A stretch of DNA of 64,000 nucleotides from Fusibacter sp. A1 (GCF_004125825.1 NZ_QQWI01000009.1:1-64000); one strand, 5' to 3'. Numbered from the stretch's first letter, positions 7,438-16,314 are shown. Notes: generated by a model from the letters alone, not told the origin. Numbers and translations: made by a program.

Positions 7438-8091
7438 CTATAGAATGCAAAGCTCGTTAAAATCTTTTATCATCTGAATCGAATCGGATTCGATCTCACG
7501 CTTGTAGGGCGCAGACAAGTCGTCATGGACTGCGATGACATCCATTCCCGCACGGTTTGCAGCGATTACTCCGGCATGAGTGTCTTCAAACACCAGGCAT
7601 TTGCTTGGGTGCACATCAAGGTCCTCAGCCACCTTTAAGAAGACATCTGGGTTAGGCTTTCCTTTTTCTACCTCACAAGAAGTTCTTATCGTACTGATCA
7701 GCTCTATGACTTCATGTTTTTTCAGCACGAGCTCTGTCATTTCCCTAAAATTAGATGTACCGACTCCTAGCTTGACACCGTTTTTATGGAGCTTGTGCAT
7801 AAACTCTTTCGCACCCGATTTTAGCGGTATCTTATGGGCATAGTAGTCGTGAGCCATCGCTATCCATTCGCTTTTGATGTCTTCCACTGAATCTTCTATG
7901 TCGAATCGATTTTTAAAATAGGTCGCCGTTTCTGTCGTCGACATCCCTTCAATTTCTTTCTGTAGTTCCGCTGGTAATGTGTAGCCATGCTTTATCAGAT
8001 AAGCTTCATCGATATCTTTCCATATCCACATCGAATCCACAAGTGTTCCATCCAGGTCAAAAATAACCGCTTCATATTGTTTTGTAGGCAC
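7438..8091 (-). CDS. HAD hydrolase, beta-phosphoglucomutase-like
   Basis: 217 residues. Motif I is IFDLDGTLVDS with both aspartates, followed by an alpha-helical cap (about 20-85); motif II is GVGTSNF; the Lys motif is EKGKPNPDVFLK; motif IV is CLVFEDTHAGVIAANRAGMDVIAV. This is the subfamily IA pattern of phosphoglucomutases and sugar or nucleotide phosphatases; the substrate is unknown. The start is placed at GTG 8091 because GGGAGG (8100-8105) is 8 bases ahead of it; the ATG at 8112 has no ribosome binding site and touches the T-tract of the preceding terminator. It appears to be a single-gene transcript. Confidence 0.8.
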   Translation of the reverse strand: MPTKQYEAVIFDLDGTLVDSMWIWKDIDEAYLIKHGYTLPAELQKEIEGMSTTETATYFKNRFDIEDSVEDIKSEWIAMAHDYYAHKIPLKSGAKEFMHKLHKNGVKLGVGTSNFREMTELVLKKHEVIELISTIRTSCEVEKGKPNPDVFLKVAEDLDVHPSKCLVFEDTHAGVIAANRAGMDVIAVHDDLSAPYKREIESDSIQMIKDFNELCIL

Positions 8092-8113
8092 AGACAATTC
8101 CTCCCAGTTCATA

Positions 8114-8146
8114 AAAAAACAGTCTTCCTGATTGGAAAACTGTTTT
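8114..8146 (-). terminator. Terminator behind the thioesterase gene
   Basis: Minus strand: AAAACAGTTTTCC (8134-8146) and GGAAGACTGTTTT (8116-8128) form a stem with one mismatch, then T residues to 8113. It separates the thioesterase gene from the HAD gene, which would then need its own promoter inside this short gap or read-through. Confidence 0.7.
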
Positions 8147-8183
8147 CATTCTACGCCTATTTTTAGTTTTTTACAAGTTTGAG

Positions 8184-8609
8184 TTAGAAATCACGATTTT
8201 CAAGCAGTGTCTCTCGTTCATTCGCTTTAGAAAGTAGCGCAGATTTGTTCACAACGGCACGTACGTGGTTACCTAATCCGATTTGCCCCACTTCGTCAAA
8301 GGCGTGCATGGCAAGTTGCACCTTGTTGCCGTCAAAAGCGGTTATCTCTACTTTTACAGAAACCGTTTCGCCGAGCACTGTCGGTTTTTCGTGGATTACT
8401 TGAGCCATTTGTCCTACGGTGATATACCCTTCAGGTAAATGGGCATCCAGTAACTTGGCACTGGCTTCAATCATAAGTGCCACAAGTGACGGTGTAGCCA
8501 ACAGATTTTCAAGCTGCCCACTTCCATAGTTGAGCGCTGTATCTTCTTCAGTGATTTTCTTTTGAATCGTCAATGATTCTCCAATTGGAATTGTTGGAAT
8601 ATTAATCAT
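8184..8609 (-). CDS. FlK-like acyl-CoA thioesterase (hotdog fold)
   Basis: 141 residues of the FlK / thioesterase hotdog family. Visible family pattern: an N-terminal strand, LATPSLVALMIEASAKLLDAHLPEGYITVGQMAQVIHEKPTVLG (Thr, the Glu of MIEA and the later His make the presumed triad), and the closing GLGNHVRAVVN. FlK hydrolyses fluoroacetyl-CoA; most relatives in anaerobes have unknown acyl-CoA substrates. The ATG has GGGAGG ahead of it. It has its own terminator at 8114-8146. The neighbours give no pathway clue. Confidence 0.75.
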   Translation of the reverse strand: MINIPTIPIGESLTIQKKITEEDTALNYGSGQLENLLATPSLVALMIEASAKLLDAHLPEGYITVGQMAQVIHEKPTVLGETVSVKVEITAFDGNKVQLAMHAFDEVGQIGLGNHVRAVVNKSALLSKANERETLLENRDF

Positions 8610-8663
8610 GGTATCACCTCCCTATTAGATTGATACCACAGTAAAAAATTAATACACAAAAAA

Positions 8664-9209
8664 CTAAACTTCGTAATAGGGTTTATTGATATAGGTGTCG
8701 ATAATCGAAGGTCTTACGCTATTGTTCAGTATGCTTCGCGACTTCAGTGAGGCGATGATCCTTTGGTCGAGCGTATGCATGATCACCTTTTCTTCTCTGA
8801 TGAGCACGATTTCAACCAGCTTGCTTTTCAACTTGCTCGATGCCGATTTCACGTAATATGCTCTTATGTCTTCCGCATCGATAATATACAAAAGCAAATA
8901 CGACACGCGTTCCTTAATTGCATACTGCTCGTCGGACAGCTTCTGAAACTCCGTGGCGGCTTGCGGCATCGTCTCCTTCATTTCGCGGTATTTCATTTGA
9001 TTGTACTTGGCCATCGTATTGTAATACTGATAGTAAAATACGCCTTCCTCAACCGAACTGACCCTAGTGGGTTCTGTAATGTCGAGTCCTTCGTACAAGT
9101 CCACATTGGAGAGTATGAAAGATGTCTTATCCAGCTCCTGTGCTTCTAGGGCATGGATCAGATCAAGTCTCTTCTTTTTATGTGCTAAAAAATCAATAGG
9201 TTTCATCAA
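8664..9209 (-). CDS. Uncharacterised 181-residue protein
   Basis: I do not recognise a family with confidence. The protein is soluble, mainly helical and charged (MKYREMKETMPQAATEFQKLSDEQYAIKERVSYLLLYII in the middle), without cysteine motifs, signal peptide or membrane segments. It ends the minus-strand gene run that comes down from 15627 and follows the DUF1904 gene by 10 bases. The start could be either of the two consecutive Met codons. Its steady place beside a metallophosphoesterase and a tRNA thiolase gene might hint at a cytosolic housekeeping role; this is weak inference. Confidence 0.6.
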   Translation of the reverse strand: MMKPIDFLAHKKKRLDLIHALEAQELDKTSFILSNVDLYEGLDITEPTRVSSVEEGVFYYQYYNTMAKYNQMKYREMKETMPQAATEFQKLSDEQYAIKERVSYLLLYIIDAEDIRAYYVKSASSKLKSKLVEIVLIREEKVIMHTLDQRIIASLKSRSILNNSVRPSIIDTYINKPYYEV

Positions 9210-9219
9210 AACTTCCAGT

Positions 9220-9546
9220 CTAGTAGTGTTCTCCGTCTGAGTAATAGTTGTTCTCGATAAAAGGGATGAATACCACTTCTAGCGCCTCTATTCCAGCGGA
9301 TTTAAAATGTCTGTCGATCGCTTTCGCGCTTAAATCCTGTATATCCTGTCCTCTATCGAACCAGCCCACTTGCACAAACGGGAAGGTCGGTGCCAATTGC
9401 CCGTTTTCAAACGAAATAGTACTGATACAGTCGATTGTGAAATAATCGGTCGGTGAATCCATGATTTTTGCCAGGTCCTCCACCAAATCCGCCGCTACGG
9501 CCTGAACTTGACCTGGTTCAATTCCTCTAATCGTAAGCTGTGGCAT
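9220..9546 (-). CDS. DUF1904 family protein (tautomerase-like fold)
   Basis: 108 residues, recognised as DUF1904 by MPQLTIRGIEPGQVQAVA, the central DYFTIDCISTISFENG and PFVQVGWFDRGQ. The family is thought to share the small beta-alpha-beta fold of the tautomerase/MIF superfamily; no activity is established. Pro2 would be free after Met removal, as in tautomerases, which is suggestive only. It follows the metallophosphoesterase gene by 9 bases and is probably translated from the same message. Confidence 0.75.
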   Translation of the reverse strand: MPQLTIRGIEPGQVQAVAADLVEDLAKIMDSPTDYFTIDCISTISFENGQLAPTFPFVQVGWFDRGQDIQDLSAKAIDRHFKSAGIEALEVVFIPFIENNYYSDGEHY

Positions 9547-9555
9547 GCTAGCCTC

Positions 9556-10233
9556 CTATCCAATTTCTTTTAACTTAAAATCCAAATAGTCACAGGAAAT
9601 CAGCTGGTAATCGATTCCGTCAATCTCCCCTTGTTTCACCGTTTGGTAATTCGAATGGATATGTCCGAAATAGACTTCTCTGATCTCATGCTCCTCGATC
9701 AATCTATTGAGTTCTGTTTTTCTACCGCGCTCGTCAAAAGGTGGAAAATGAAGCACACAGACGATCGGCACCTTTTCTTTGAGTGCTTCGATCGATAATT
9801 TGAGCCTGTTGCACTCCCTGTTGAAGACCTTGACATCCTGCTCTGTCGCGCCTGTGTCACCAGGCGCCGTCCAGCCTCTAGTTCCGACAATGCCGATGCC
9901 GTCAACCACATAGGCGTTGTTTTGAATAAAATCGATGCTCTCGTACTTTCCACGCATCTTTTTAAGCGTACTCCACCAGTAATCATGGTTTCCTCTGAGT
10001 AAAAGCTTCTTACCCGGCAGGGCATCCAGCCAACTGAGATCGGCCTGCGCTTCTTCAAGATTGATCGCCCAGGAGATATCCCCTGCGATGATCACGGTAT
10101 CCGCCTGCGTGACGCGTGCGATCCAGTCCTCTTTGATCCGCTCATAATGTGATTCCCATTTTGGTCCAAAAACATCCATGGGTTTATCAGAGCTGAAACT
10201 CAAGTGTAGATCGCCAATGATAAATAAACCCAT
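9556..10233 (-). CDS. Metallophosphoesterase
   Basis: 225 residues, calcineurin-like phosphoesterase. All metal-binding motifs are present: GDLHL (Asp8, His10), IIAGDISW, RGNHDYWW, LHFPP and the closing FGHIHSN. No signal peptide or membrane segment is seen, so it should act in the cytosol on a phosphoester (nucleotide or small molecule); the substrate cannot be told. The conserved PxWExHxxRIxxDW and TRGW blocks are typical of a Firmicutes subgroup of unknown role. It follows ttcA by 16 bases in the same operon. Confidence 0.88.
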   Translation of the reverse strand: MGLFIIGDLHLSFSSDKPMDVFGPKWESHYERIKEDWIARVTQADTVIIAGDISWAINLEEAQADLSWLDALPGKKLLLRGNHDYWWSTLKKMRGKYESIDFIQNNAYVVDGIGIVGTRGWTAPGDTGATEQDVKVFNRECNRLKLSIEALKEKVPIVCVLHFPPFDERGRKTELNRLIEEHEIREVYFGHIHSNYQTVKQGEIDGIDYQLISCDYLDFKLKEIG

Positions 10234-10249
10234 CCAACCACCTCAACAA

Positions 10250-10966
10250 CTATAGTAATTCATCCGTCCATACGTTTCCCATGGCACTGATGATCCGTCT
10301 CTTAAAATCTTTAAATTCTCCGGCCTGTGTCTCGACCCACTCCTTGTAGCGCTCCCTGTTGGTTTCGCCGTTGTAGGGGCAACTCGATTGGATTACAGGT
10401 AACAAAAGCAGTTCTCCCGCTCTCTTAATCACCTGCTCCTCAAGACCGATCATCGGCCTGATGATCGAAAGTCCTGACGAAGCCTCTGTCCTGATCGGAG
10501 GCATACCTGCCATTTTTCCGTTTTCAAACATGTTCATAAAAAAGGTTTCTATCACATCGTCCATATGGTGTCCGACTGCGATCTTGTTAAATCCCTTTTC
10601 GATGGCGAGCCTTTTCAGTACACCTTTTCTAAGTCGCGCACAGCGGTAGCAGACACTCTTACGTTCCTGAAGATCGATCTGCTCGTTGATGTTTGTGACT
10701 TCGATGTGAAAGTCGATTCCTTCTTCTTTTAGAATTTCCTTGACCTTGGTGAAATCGGAATGGTATCCCGCATCTACATGAACCACCAAAAGTTCAAAGT
10801 CGTAAATCTGGTATTTCTTCAGCCACCCCATAAGAAGTGAAAGCAGCAAAGAATCTTTGCCGCCTGAGAGTCCTACTATGATTTTATCGCCATCTTCAAT
10901 CAACCGGTATTTTTCTACCGCTTGCCTGATGGGCTTGATGAGTTCTTGTCTGATATAACTTTCCAT
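10250..10966 (-). CDS. ttcA: TtcA-like tRNA thiolation ATPase
   Basis: 238 residues of the PP-loop ATPase family. SGGKDS (34-39) binds ATP; CYRC (about 118-121) and a third Cys in SSCPYNGETNR (near 201) are in the places of the iron-sulfur ligands of TtcA/TtuA proteins, which replace an oxygen by sulfur in tRNA (2-thiocytidine 32 in TtcA). The target base is not fixed by the sequence alone. The ATG overlaps the stop codon of the alarmone synthetase gene (TAATG), which points to translational coupling. Confidence 0.82.
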   Translation of the reverse strand: MESYIRQELIKPIRQAVEKYRLIEDGDKIIVGLSGGKDSLLLSLLMGWLKKYQIYDFELLVVHVDAGYHSDFTKVKEILKEEGIDFHIEVTNINEQIDLQERKSVCYRCARLRKGVLKRLAIEKGFNKIAVGHHMDDVIETFFMNMFENGKMAGMPPIRTEASSGLSIIRPMIGLEEQVIKRAGELLLLPVIQSSCPYNGETNRERYKEWVETQAGEFKDFKRRIISAMGNVWTDELL

Positions 10967-11787
10967 TACTCGTTCTCCGAATTCTTAAACAGCTGGTACC
11001 TTGGTAGAACATCCTTCATCTCATTAAGCAGATCCTCGAGTTCCTGTACGGTACCGTCATCCCACAGGTGTTCAAATTTTCTTTGGAAAGACATCGCCTC
11101 TTCGGTTCTGCCTGCAACCATGAACACCCTGATGTTCGAAGTGATATCGGATACAAGATTCGACTTAAATTCGAACAGCAGCTGAGCCTTGATGATCTCG
11201 TTTCTGATCTCGCACATCTCATCGTCCAGATCTCCAGCAGCCTTCGCTGAATTCTTAAGCCGTTCCCTGATAGACTGAGGGATATTGGACTTGTACTTAT
11301 AGTTAAGCGAATGCTCGATGGTCGCCCAAAAGTTCATCGCTAGTGTTCTGATTTGAAGTTCTGCTAAAACCTCTTTTGGTCCGAAAGCCGTTTGCACCGG
11401 ATACCTGATAATCACGTGATAACTCCTATATCCGGAGCTTTTCACATGTTCCACATAATCTTTTTCGTAAACGATTTTCAGATCGTGTCCGTCACGCTGT
11501 CTTAATAAGTCAACGACACGGTAGATATCATCATTAAACTGACACATGATTCTAAGACCTGCGATATCCTCCATCATCTCTTCGATCTGATCAAGAGGTA
11601 TGTCACGTCTTTTCGCCTTCTCAATGATTGACGAGATTTTCTTAACTCTACCTGTGACAAATTCCATGGGCGAATACTCGTTGAGTTCTCTAAATTCGTT
11701 GCGCATGGATTTGAATTTTACTTTGAGTTCTTCTACAGCTTGCTCATATGGAATGAGCATGGATTTCCATTCTCGTATATTATGCAC
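10966..11787 (-). CDS. Small alarmone synthetase, RelQ/RelP type
   Basis: 273 residues with a RelA/SpoT synthetase domain but no HD hydrolase, TGS or ACT domain, so it should make (p)ppGpp only. Visible motifs: DIAGLRIMCQFNDDIYRVVD, SSGYRSYHVIIRYP and ELQIRTLAMNFWATIEHSLNYKYKS. The C-terminal third is helical, as in tetrameter-forming RelQ/RelP. It starts at a GTG after GAGG. Downstream ttcA overlaps its stop codon. Such enzymes are usually stress-induced, but no dedicated promoter was identified; it sits inside a longer gene run. Confidence 0.88.
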   Translation of the reverse strand: MHNIREWKSMLIPYEQAVEELKVKFKSMRNEFRELNEYSPMEFVTGRVKKISSIIEKAKRRDIPLDQIEEMMEDIAGLRIMCQFNDDIYRVVDLLRQRDGHDLKIVYEKDYVEHVKSSGYRSYHVIIRYPVQTAFGPKEVLAELQIRTLAMNFWATIEHSLNYKYKSNIPQSIRERLKNSAKAAGDLDDEMCEIRNEIIKAQLLFEFKSNLVSDITSNIRVFMVAGRTEEAMSFQRKFEHLWDDGTVQELEDLLNEMKDVLPRYQLFKNSENE

Positions 11788-11807
11788 ACGTCACCTCATC
11801 AACTCTA

Positions 11808-12491
11808 CTAATAACCTTTAGGCCACTGATTGTCAATCACACCAATTAGTTCACTAAAATGATCAATGATAAAATCAGGAGTATGTACTGCCAATTCCCT
11901 TTCATCATAATACCCTGTTGTGGTTGCTACTGCAACAAAATCATTCGATTTAGCTGAAGTAATGTCCTTTGGAGTATCTCCTATCACCATCACTTCATCA
12001 TCTAAAAACTTGGTTCTGAACACATCTTCGGCGCGGGTTCTTGCAAGCGCAAGCAGCGCATCCCTGTCACCGACCTCGTCCCCAAACGCTCCATGTTCAA
12101 AATAGTCGCTCAGTCCCGACAATTCAAGCTTTACTCGCGCGCCGGCTTTGCAGTTTCCTGTTCCGATCACATGATAAAGTCCCGGTCTTTGCAGATTCTT
12201 GAGCACAGGCTCAATACCGTCGATCACCACTATCCCCTGGCCGGTCGTCAAAAGCTTCATCAAGCGCTCGGCATACATGCGGTAGAATGCGGCACTGTCA
12301 AAATCAGAAAGTCCATAGGAGCTGTTGATGGTCTTGATCACCTCAGAATCCACAACTCCCGCAAGGCTGATCCGCTGCATCGCCCCTTCAATGCCATACA
12401 TCTCTTTGTAAGTAGCTTCAAGGGCTTCTTTGCCGGTACCGAAGCAATGTAGCAAGGTACCATCGATATCCCAAATGACTAATTTACTCAT
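11808..12491 (-). CDS. HAD superfamily hydrolase
   Basis: 227 residues. Motif I IWDIDGTLLHC has both aspartates; a helical cap follows (about 20-90); motif II is VIGTGN; motif IV is VMVIGDTPKDITSAKSNDFVAVATTTG. The pattern is that of phosphoglycolate-phosphatase-like HAD enzymes; the substrate is unknown. The gene starts inside the end of the upstream radical SAM gene (8-base overlap) and is therefore co-transcribed. It is one of three unrelated HAD genes within 12 kb. Confidence 0.82.
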   Translation of the reverse strand: MSKLVIWDIDGTLLHCFGTGKEALEATYKEMYGIEGAMQRISLAGVVDSEVIKTINSSYGLSDFDSAAFYRMYAERLMKLLTTGQGIVVIDGIEPVLKNLQRPGLYHVIGTGNCKAGARVKLELSGLSDYFEHGAFGDEVGDRDALLALARTRAEDVFRTKFLDDEVMVIGDTPKDITSAKSNDFVAVATTTGYYDERELAVHTPDFIIDHFSELIGVIDNQWPKGY

Positions 12492-13407
12492 AAACGCTCC
12501 ATTTCAGTCTGTCACCTTGTTGGATATTTTGTTTTACCAATAAGGTGTCCAGTTCATCTTGTAGGTAACGCCAGCTTCTGCTCCAATTGCAAAACAAGGT
12601 CTGATCCTTGGGTGCTCTTCCAAAAAAGCGTTGAACGCCAATCCTAGGCGACAGATGCCTCAAGAATAGGATAATTCTTTCGTAGTACTCTTCAATTCCA
12701 CAGATTTCAATCGATCCTTCCTCATAAAGTCTCGCAAGCTCTGTGCCTTTAAGCACATAGAGGCTGTGCAGCTTGACCGTGTCCACCTCCAAAGCAGACA
12801 TGAGTCTTGCAGCGGATACGATATCTTCTTTCGTGTCCCAAGGTAAATTGGGTATCAGGTGCACGCCAACCTGAAAGCCTTTTTCTTTTATCTTATTGAC
12901 CGCATGAACGAAACAAGCCACATCATGTCCACGGTTGATCTTTCGTAGTGTCTCATCGTTCACACTCTGAAGCCCAAGCTCAATGCTTATCGCTAGACCG
13001 GTTTCCTGCTTGAACTTAGCAAGCGCCTCCAGATGTGCGCCGCTCAAGCAGTCAGGCCTCGTGGACAGGCAGATTTCGACGATGTTCTCGATAGTTGCAG
13101 CCTGAACAAATCCCATCATCTCGTCCACCGGTAAATACGTGTTCGAGTAATTCTGAAAATATGCGATGAATTTCTCCGCCTTGTATTTTTCTTTAATATA
13201 ACTCATATTTCGTCTGAGCTGCTCGACCACTGAAACCTGCACTTCGAGCATTTCAAAACCCGCACCTATCTCCGAACAGAAGATGCAGCCTCCAGAACCT
13301 GCGGCACCGTCCCTATTGGGGCAGGTCACCGGTAAGTTCACAGGCAGTTTGTATACTTTCTGCTGATACATGTCTTTTAAATAATCCGAATATCTATAAT
13401 ATGTCAA
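12484..13407 (-). CDS. Radical SAM protein, TIGR01212/YhcC family
   Basis: 307 residues. The N-terminal block LPVNLPVTCPNRDGAAGSGGCIFCSE carries the cluster cysteines in the spacing seen in the YhcC/TIGR01212 group (also related to Elp3-like radical SAM enzymes). Further typical parts are YFQNYSNTY, ISTRPDCL-like CLSTRPDCL, and ELGLQSVNDETLRKINRGH. The substrate is not established; a tRNA modification is one suggestion for the group. It lies in the operon between the PilZ gene and the HAD gene, which it overlaps. Confidence 0.88.
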   Translation of the reverse strand: MTYYRYSDYLKDMYQQKVYKLPVNLPVTCPNRDGAAGSGGCIFCSEIGAGFEMLEVQVSVVEQLRRNMSYIKEKYKAEKFIAYFQNYSNTYLPVDEMMGFVQAATIENIVEICLSTRPDCLSGAHLEALAKFKQETGLAISIELGLQSVNDETLRKINRGHDVACFVHAVNKIKEKGFQVGVHLIPNLPWDTKEDIVSAARLMSALEVDTVKLHSLYVLKGTELARLYEEGSIEICGIEEYYERIILFLRHLSPRIGVQRFFGRAPKDQTLFCNWSRSWRYLQDELDTLLVKQNIQQGDRLKWSVYE

Positions 13408-13420
13408 ATGAATACCTCTA

Positions 13421-14500
13421 TCATACGTTCAATACGGTTGCATATAAGGTGACGCAAATCAAGATGGCGAGCAGTGCGAAGCTCCCACAAACCACAAAGG
13501 TCATATTCACAGGTTTTCTACCTGCGAATCTTAACCGATCAATTGTTAATCCCAATATGGATAATATAATTGTACCCACTGAAACACCGATTGCAACATT
13601 GAGTGCCTGCGGGCTCCAACCTGTCCGGGTATAGATGTTGAAAAATCTGGCGACAGGATATTCATTCACCGGTCGGGCAATGACAATCAGTATGAAAATG
13701 ACAAAACACAAGATCCAGTTGATCGCCATGAGGTAGCCTAATCTTATTGAAAATTTCACGTCCGCATTATAGCGAACCAGCTTTTCTTCGCTCAAATTCG
13801 GTAGAATGTGCTCCATATGCGACTCGTAATCCTTGTTGGCGAGTTTTTTTAAATACTCCGCCTGTACGCCGTTGATCTGCCTGATCAGTTTTGTCTGCTG
13901 GGATTTTGACAAGTTGTTGAATCTCAACCTAAGATCATACCGCAGCATACTGTCAGGCATGTTGTCACAGCTGACGACGTCAGCGATGATATCGATCGGC
14001 TCCTTAGGGACCAGGACGATATGGATAATCACTTTTTCTCCCGGTTTGACGCGCTTTGTCGTAACGCACCTCATGCCTCCGGCGCTGATATCTCTTGAAA
14101 GCACTTCGATTTTCCCCGTACCGTCTAGGCTTGTGGAAAGCTCCATTTCCTTTACAAAATTCAATCGGTAGAAATCTCTTCTTTGTGTTTTCTTAAAGTC
14201 GCTGATTCTCAAAAGCTTAATCAGCGCGACACCCTCTCTATTTTCCTTCGATTCCAGGCGTGCTTTAAAACTAAAGATTTCATAGCGGCTTGTAGCCTTG
14301 TTCAACTGTGAAAATACCACTGTGATAATATTCCCGTTTCCGATCAAGACAACTTTACCACTGTGTATCGGAGCAAATACTTCAAAGACCTTATCTCCTT
14401 CGACAGATTCGATCACCGTCCTGTACTTGCTTGACGGATCATGCTTATCCAGTTGTAGTTCTACCGTATCTCCTGTGTTAAATTTTAAAGCCACACCCAC
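13421..14500 (-). CDS. PilZ-domain protein with C-terminal membrane region
   Basis: 359 residues. Residues about 1-110 form a YcgR-N-like beta domain (KFNTGDTVELQL). A PilZ domain follows with the c-di-GMP signature QRRDFYR (RxxxR, near 109-113) and DISAGGMR (near 154-161). After a helical linker, three hydrophobic segments (about 248-270, 296-318, 332-357) form a membrane tail. Binding of c-di-GMP is well supported by the motifs; the output is unknown. The usual soluble YcgR/YpfA has no such tail. The likely start is a GTG at 14500 or the second GTG two codons later. It follows the YibE/F gene by 11 bases. Confidence 0.82.
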   Translation of the reverse strand: MGVALKFNTGDTVELQLDKHDPSSKYRTVIESVEGDKVFEVFAPIHSGKVVLIGNGNIITVVFSQLNKATSRYEIFSFKARLESKENREGVALIKLLRISDFKKTQRRDFYRLNFVKEMELSTSLDGTGKIEVLSRDISAGGMRCVTTKRVKPGEKVIIHIVLVPKEPIDIIADVVSCDNMPDSMLRYDLRLRFNNLSKSQQTKLIRQINGVQAEYLKKLANKDYESHMEHILPNLSEEKLVRYNADVKFSIRLGYLMAINWILCFVIFILIVIARPVNEYPVARFFNIYTRTGWSPQALNVAIGVSVGTIILSILGLTIDRLRFAGRKPVNMTFVVCGSFALLAILICVTLYATVLNV

Positions 14501-14511
14501 ACCCCCATAAC

Positions 14512-15627
14512 CTATTTCATTTTACCCTTTAATAGCGCTACTGCCAAAAGTGCAGTAATCGGAATACTCATTACGATACCTATACTTCCCGCTAGGGACC
14601 TGACGAACTCAGTTGCGATCACATCAAGATTCATAACACGCATCATGGGCATCTCATTTGCTACAAACAGCAAGATCATCGGTAGCGAGCTACCTACATA
14701 GGCGAGAATGAGGGTATTCGTCATCGTACCCATCACATCCCGTCCGATATTCATGCCGGATGAATAAAGCTTTCTCCAGTGCATCGTCGGAGATACCGCG
14801 TTAAGTTCCTCAATCGCCGATGCGATAGACATGGCAACGTCCATCACAGCCCCTAAGGCTCCAAGTAAAATACCCGACAACAGCAGTTCGGTGGCCTTAA
14901 AGATATCACCTTGTGGAATAAACTTTAACATCACGGCTTCTTCGTTGGAGAAACCGGTCAGATGTATGCCTTTACTGAAGGAGTAGGCGATCACGCCAGA
15001 AATCACAACGCCGGCAGTCGTACCTACGATCGCTGCCAGGCTCTTCTTCGTCCATCCTGATACGATTCCAATGGTGAGCGTTGTCACAATCATCGCAATG
15101 ACGATTGTCGTCATGATGGGACTGACCCCTCTTAGCAGCAGGGGAATATGTACAAACCAGATAGTGCCTAAAGTAATCGCAAGTGTTGCTACCGTCTTCA
15201 CTCCTTGCCATCTGCCTACCCACAAGATAACGGCGACAAATGCGAGTACAAGCCAGATCACAGCATAGTCTCTCTGATAATCCCCTAAGAACACATCTTC
15301 GTAACCATCATTATAGGTTGTAAAGCCTACAATGATCCTATCCCCTGTTTTTAAATTCATGGGATAAGCTTCTGTCGAAGTGATATAAACTTCAAGGTGG
15401 ATTAGCTCACCTTTCTTGTCGCCACTTTTAATTCTCGATTCGACAAGCAGCAGCTTCTCGATAAAGCCATCCGGTTCTATTGCCGCCTGGGTGACCGTCT
15501 CTACTACCGCTTTGTAGAGCTTCGTATCGCCAAGATCATTATCAGACTCATCCCCAGCATCTGCAAATGCGACTATGGAGGATAAGAGCATTACCATACA
15601 AAGAAAAATACTCATCAATTGTTTCAT
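14512..15627 (-). CDS. YibE/F family membrane protein
   Basis: 371 residues: a signal peptide (MKQLMSIFLCMVMLLSSIVAFA), an extracytoplasmic beta-rich part (about 25-125), then seven to eight membrane helices from AVIWLVLAFVAVILWVGRW on. The pattern DVAMSIASAIEEL and MGTMTNTLILAYVGSSLP is typical of YibE/F-like proteins (PF07907). The family is found in many Firmicutes; the function is unknown, and an export or channel role is only supposed. It is the first gene of the long minus-strand run; a possible promoter (TTTGCA, 16 bases, TAAAAT) lies just upstream. Confidence 0.85.
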   Translation of the reverse strand: MKQLMSIFLCMVMLLSSIVAFADAGDESDNDLGDTKLYKAVVETVTQAAIEPDGFIEKLLLVESRIKSGDKKGELIHLEVYITSTEAYPMNLKTGDRIIVGFTTYNDGYEDVFLGDYQRDYAVIWLVLAFVAVILWVGRWQGVKTVATLAITLGTIWFVHIPLLLRGVSPIMTTIVIAMIVTTLTIGIVSGWTKKSLAAIVGTTAGVVISGVIAYSFSKGIHLTGFSNEEAVMLKFIPQGDIFKATELLLSGILLGALGAVMDVAMSIASAIEELNAVSPTMHWRKLYSSGMNIGRDVMGTMTNTLILAYVGSSLPMILLFVANEMPMMRVMNLDVIATEFVRSLAGSIGIVMSIPITALLAVALLKGKMK

Positions 15628-15708
15628 ATCTTATAACCTTTCGTGGGTAGAGTTCATCAAATTTTATGTCTTAATCCATTTTACCATGAAAGCGCGCAAT
15701 GCAAATTA

Positions 15709-15750
15709 AAAAATCCCCAAAGTAGACTGTTTGTCTAACTTTTGGGGATT
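15709..15750 (-). terminator. Terminator behind the ECF S-component gene
   Basis: Minus strand: AATCCCCAAA...GTTAGAC, loop AAACA, GTCTAC...TTTGGGGATT, followed by T residues. The stem is long, with one inner mismatch, and starts a few bases behind the stop codon at 15754. Confidence 0.85.
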
Positions 15751-15753
15751 TTT

Positions 15754-16260
15754 CTATTTAAGGTTTAATTTAGACAGTGCCGCGTAAAGTGGAGTCGCAA
15801 GCAATATTCCGCCTGTCGCTTGAATGATATTAGGTATGATGTCGATAACAGCGTACTCAGGGTATACAAACCATTCAAATGCGAAATACCCGCTGACCAT
15901 CACTAGTCCGCCGAATACCGTTGCAATGATGAACTTGATGATCCTCATCCAGATCATATCGTCCACTTTAACCGTCTTACCTACGATGATTGCTACCACT
16001 AAGGCATCCAAACTCTTTATGATGAATGTAGGAAGGGCGTAGGATGCATATCCGGCAGCAAAGTCCGCTAAGAATGATCCTATGCCAGCCGCTAAGGCGC
16101 CTAAAGGGCCAAGCAAGGCTCCAGATATGTAGACCATCGTGTCTCCAAGATGCATATAACCGCTACCGGCCGGTATCGGGAATCCGATCAACCATGTTGC
16201 TACAAACACTAGTGCTGCGAATATTCCAGCAAGTGCAAGCTGTTTTGTATTCAATTTCAT
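15754..16260 (-). CDS. ECF transporter S component (vitamin uptake)
   Basis: 168 residues, almost entirely hydrophobic, with five to six membrane helices. The N-terminal helix LALAGIFAALVFVATWL, GYMHLGDTMVYISGALLGPLGALAAGIGSFLAD and the closing GGILLATPLYAAL are typical of energy-coupling-factor S components of the ECF-ribofla/HmpT group. Such proteins bind a vitamin or precursor and need a shared EcfAAT module encoded elsewhere. The substrate is not clear from the sequence. The gene has its own promoter flanked by two palindromic sites and its own terminator, so it is regulated singly; no riboswitch was seen. Confidence 0.82.
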   Translation of the reverse strand: MKLNTKQLALAGIFAALVFVATWLIGFPIPAGSGYMHLGDTMVYISGALLGPLGALAAGIGSFLADFAAGYASYALPTFIIKSLDALVVAIIVGKTVKVDDMIWMRIIKFIIATVFGGLVMVSGYFAFEWFVYPEYAVIDIIPNIIQATGGILLATPLYAALSKLNLK

Positions 16261-16274
16261 TGTGTCCTCCTAAA

Positions 16275-16293
16275 ATTGTACCGCTACAGTTGT
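16275..16293. promoter_or_regulatory. Palindromic operator-like site A (ECF S-component gene)
   Basis: ATTGTACCGCTACAGTTGT, with an inner palindrome TGTA-CCGC-TACA. It lies between the promoter and the start codon, and repeats site B (16366-16384) with two substitutions. Confidence 0.55.
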
Positions 16294-16314
16294 TTAATCT
16301 ATGAGTTCAGTGAA

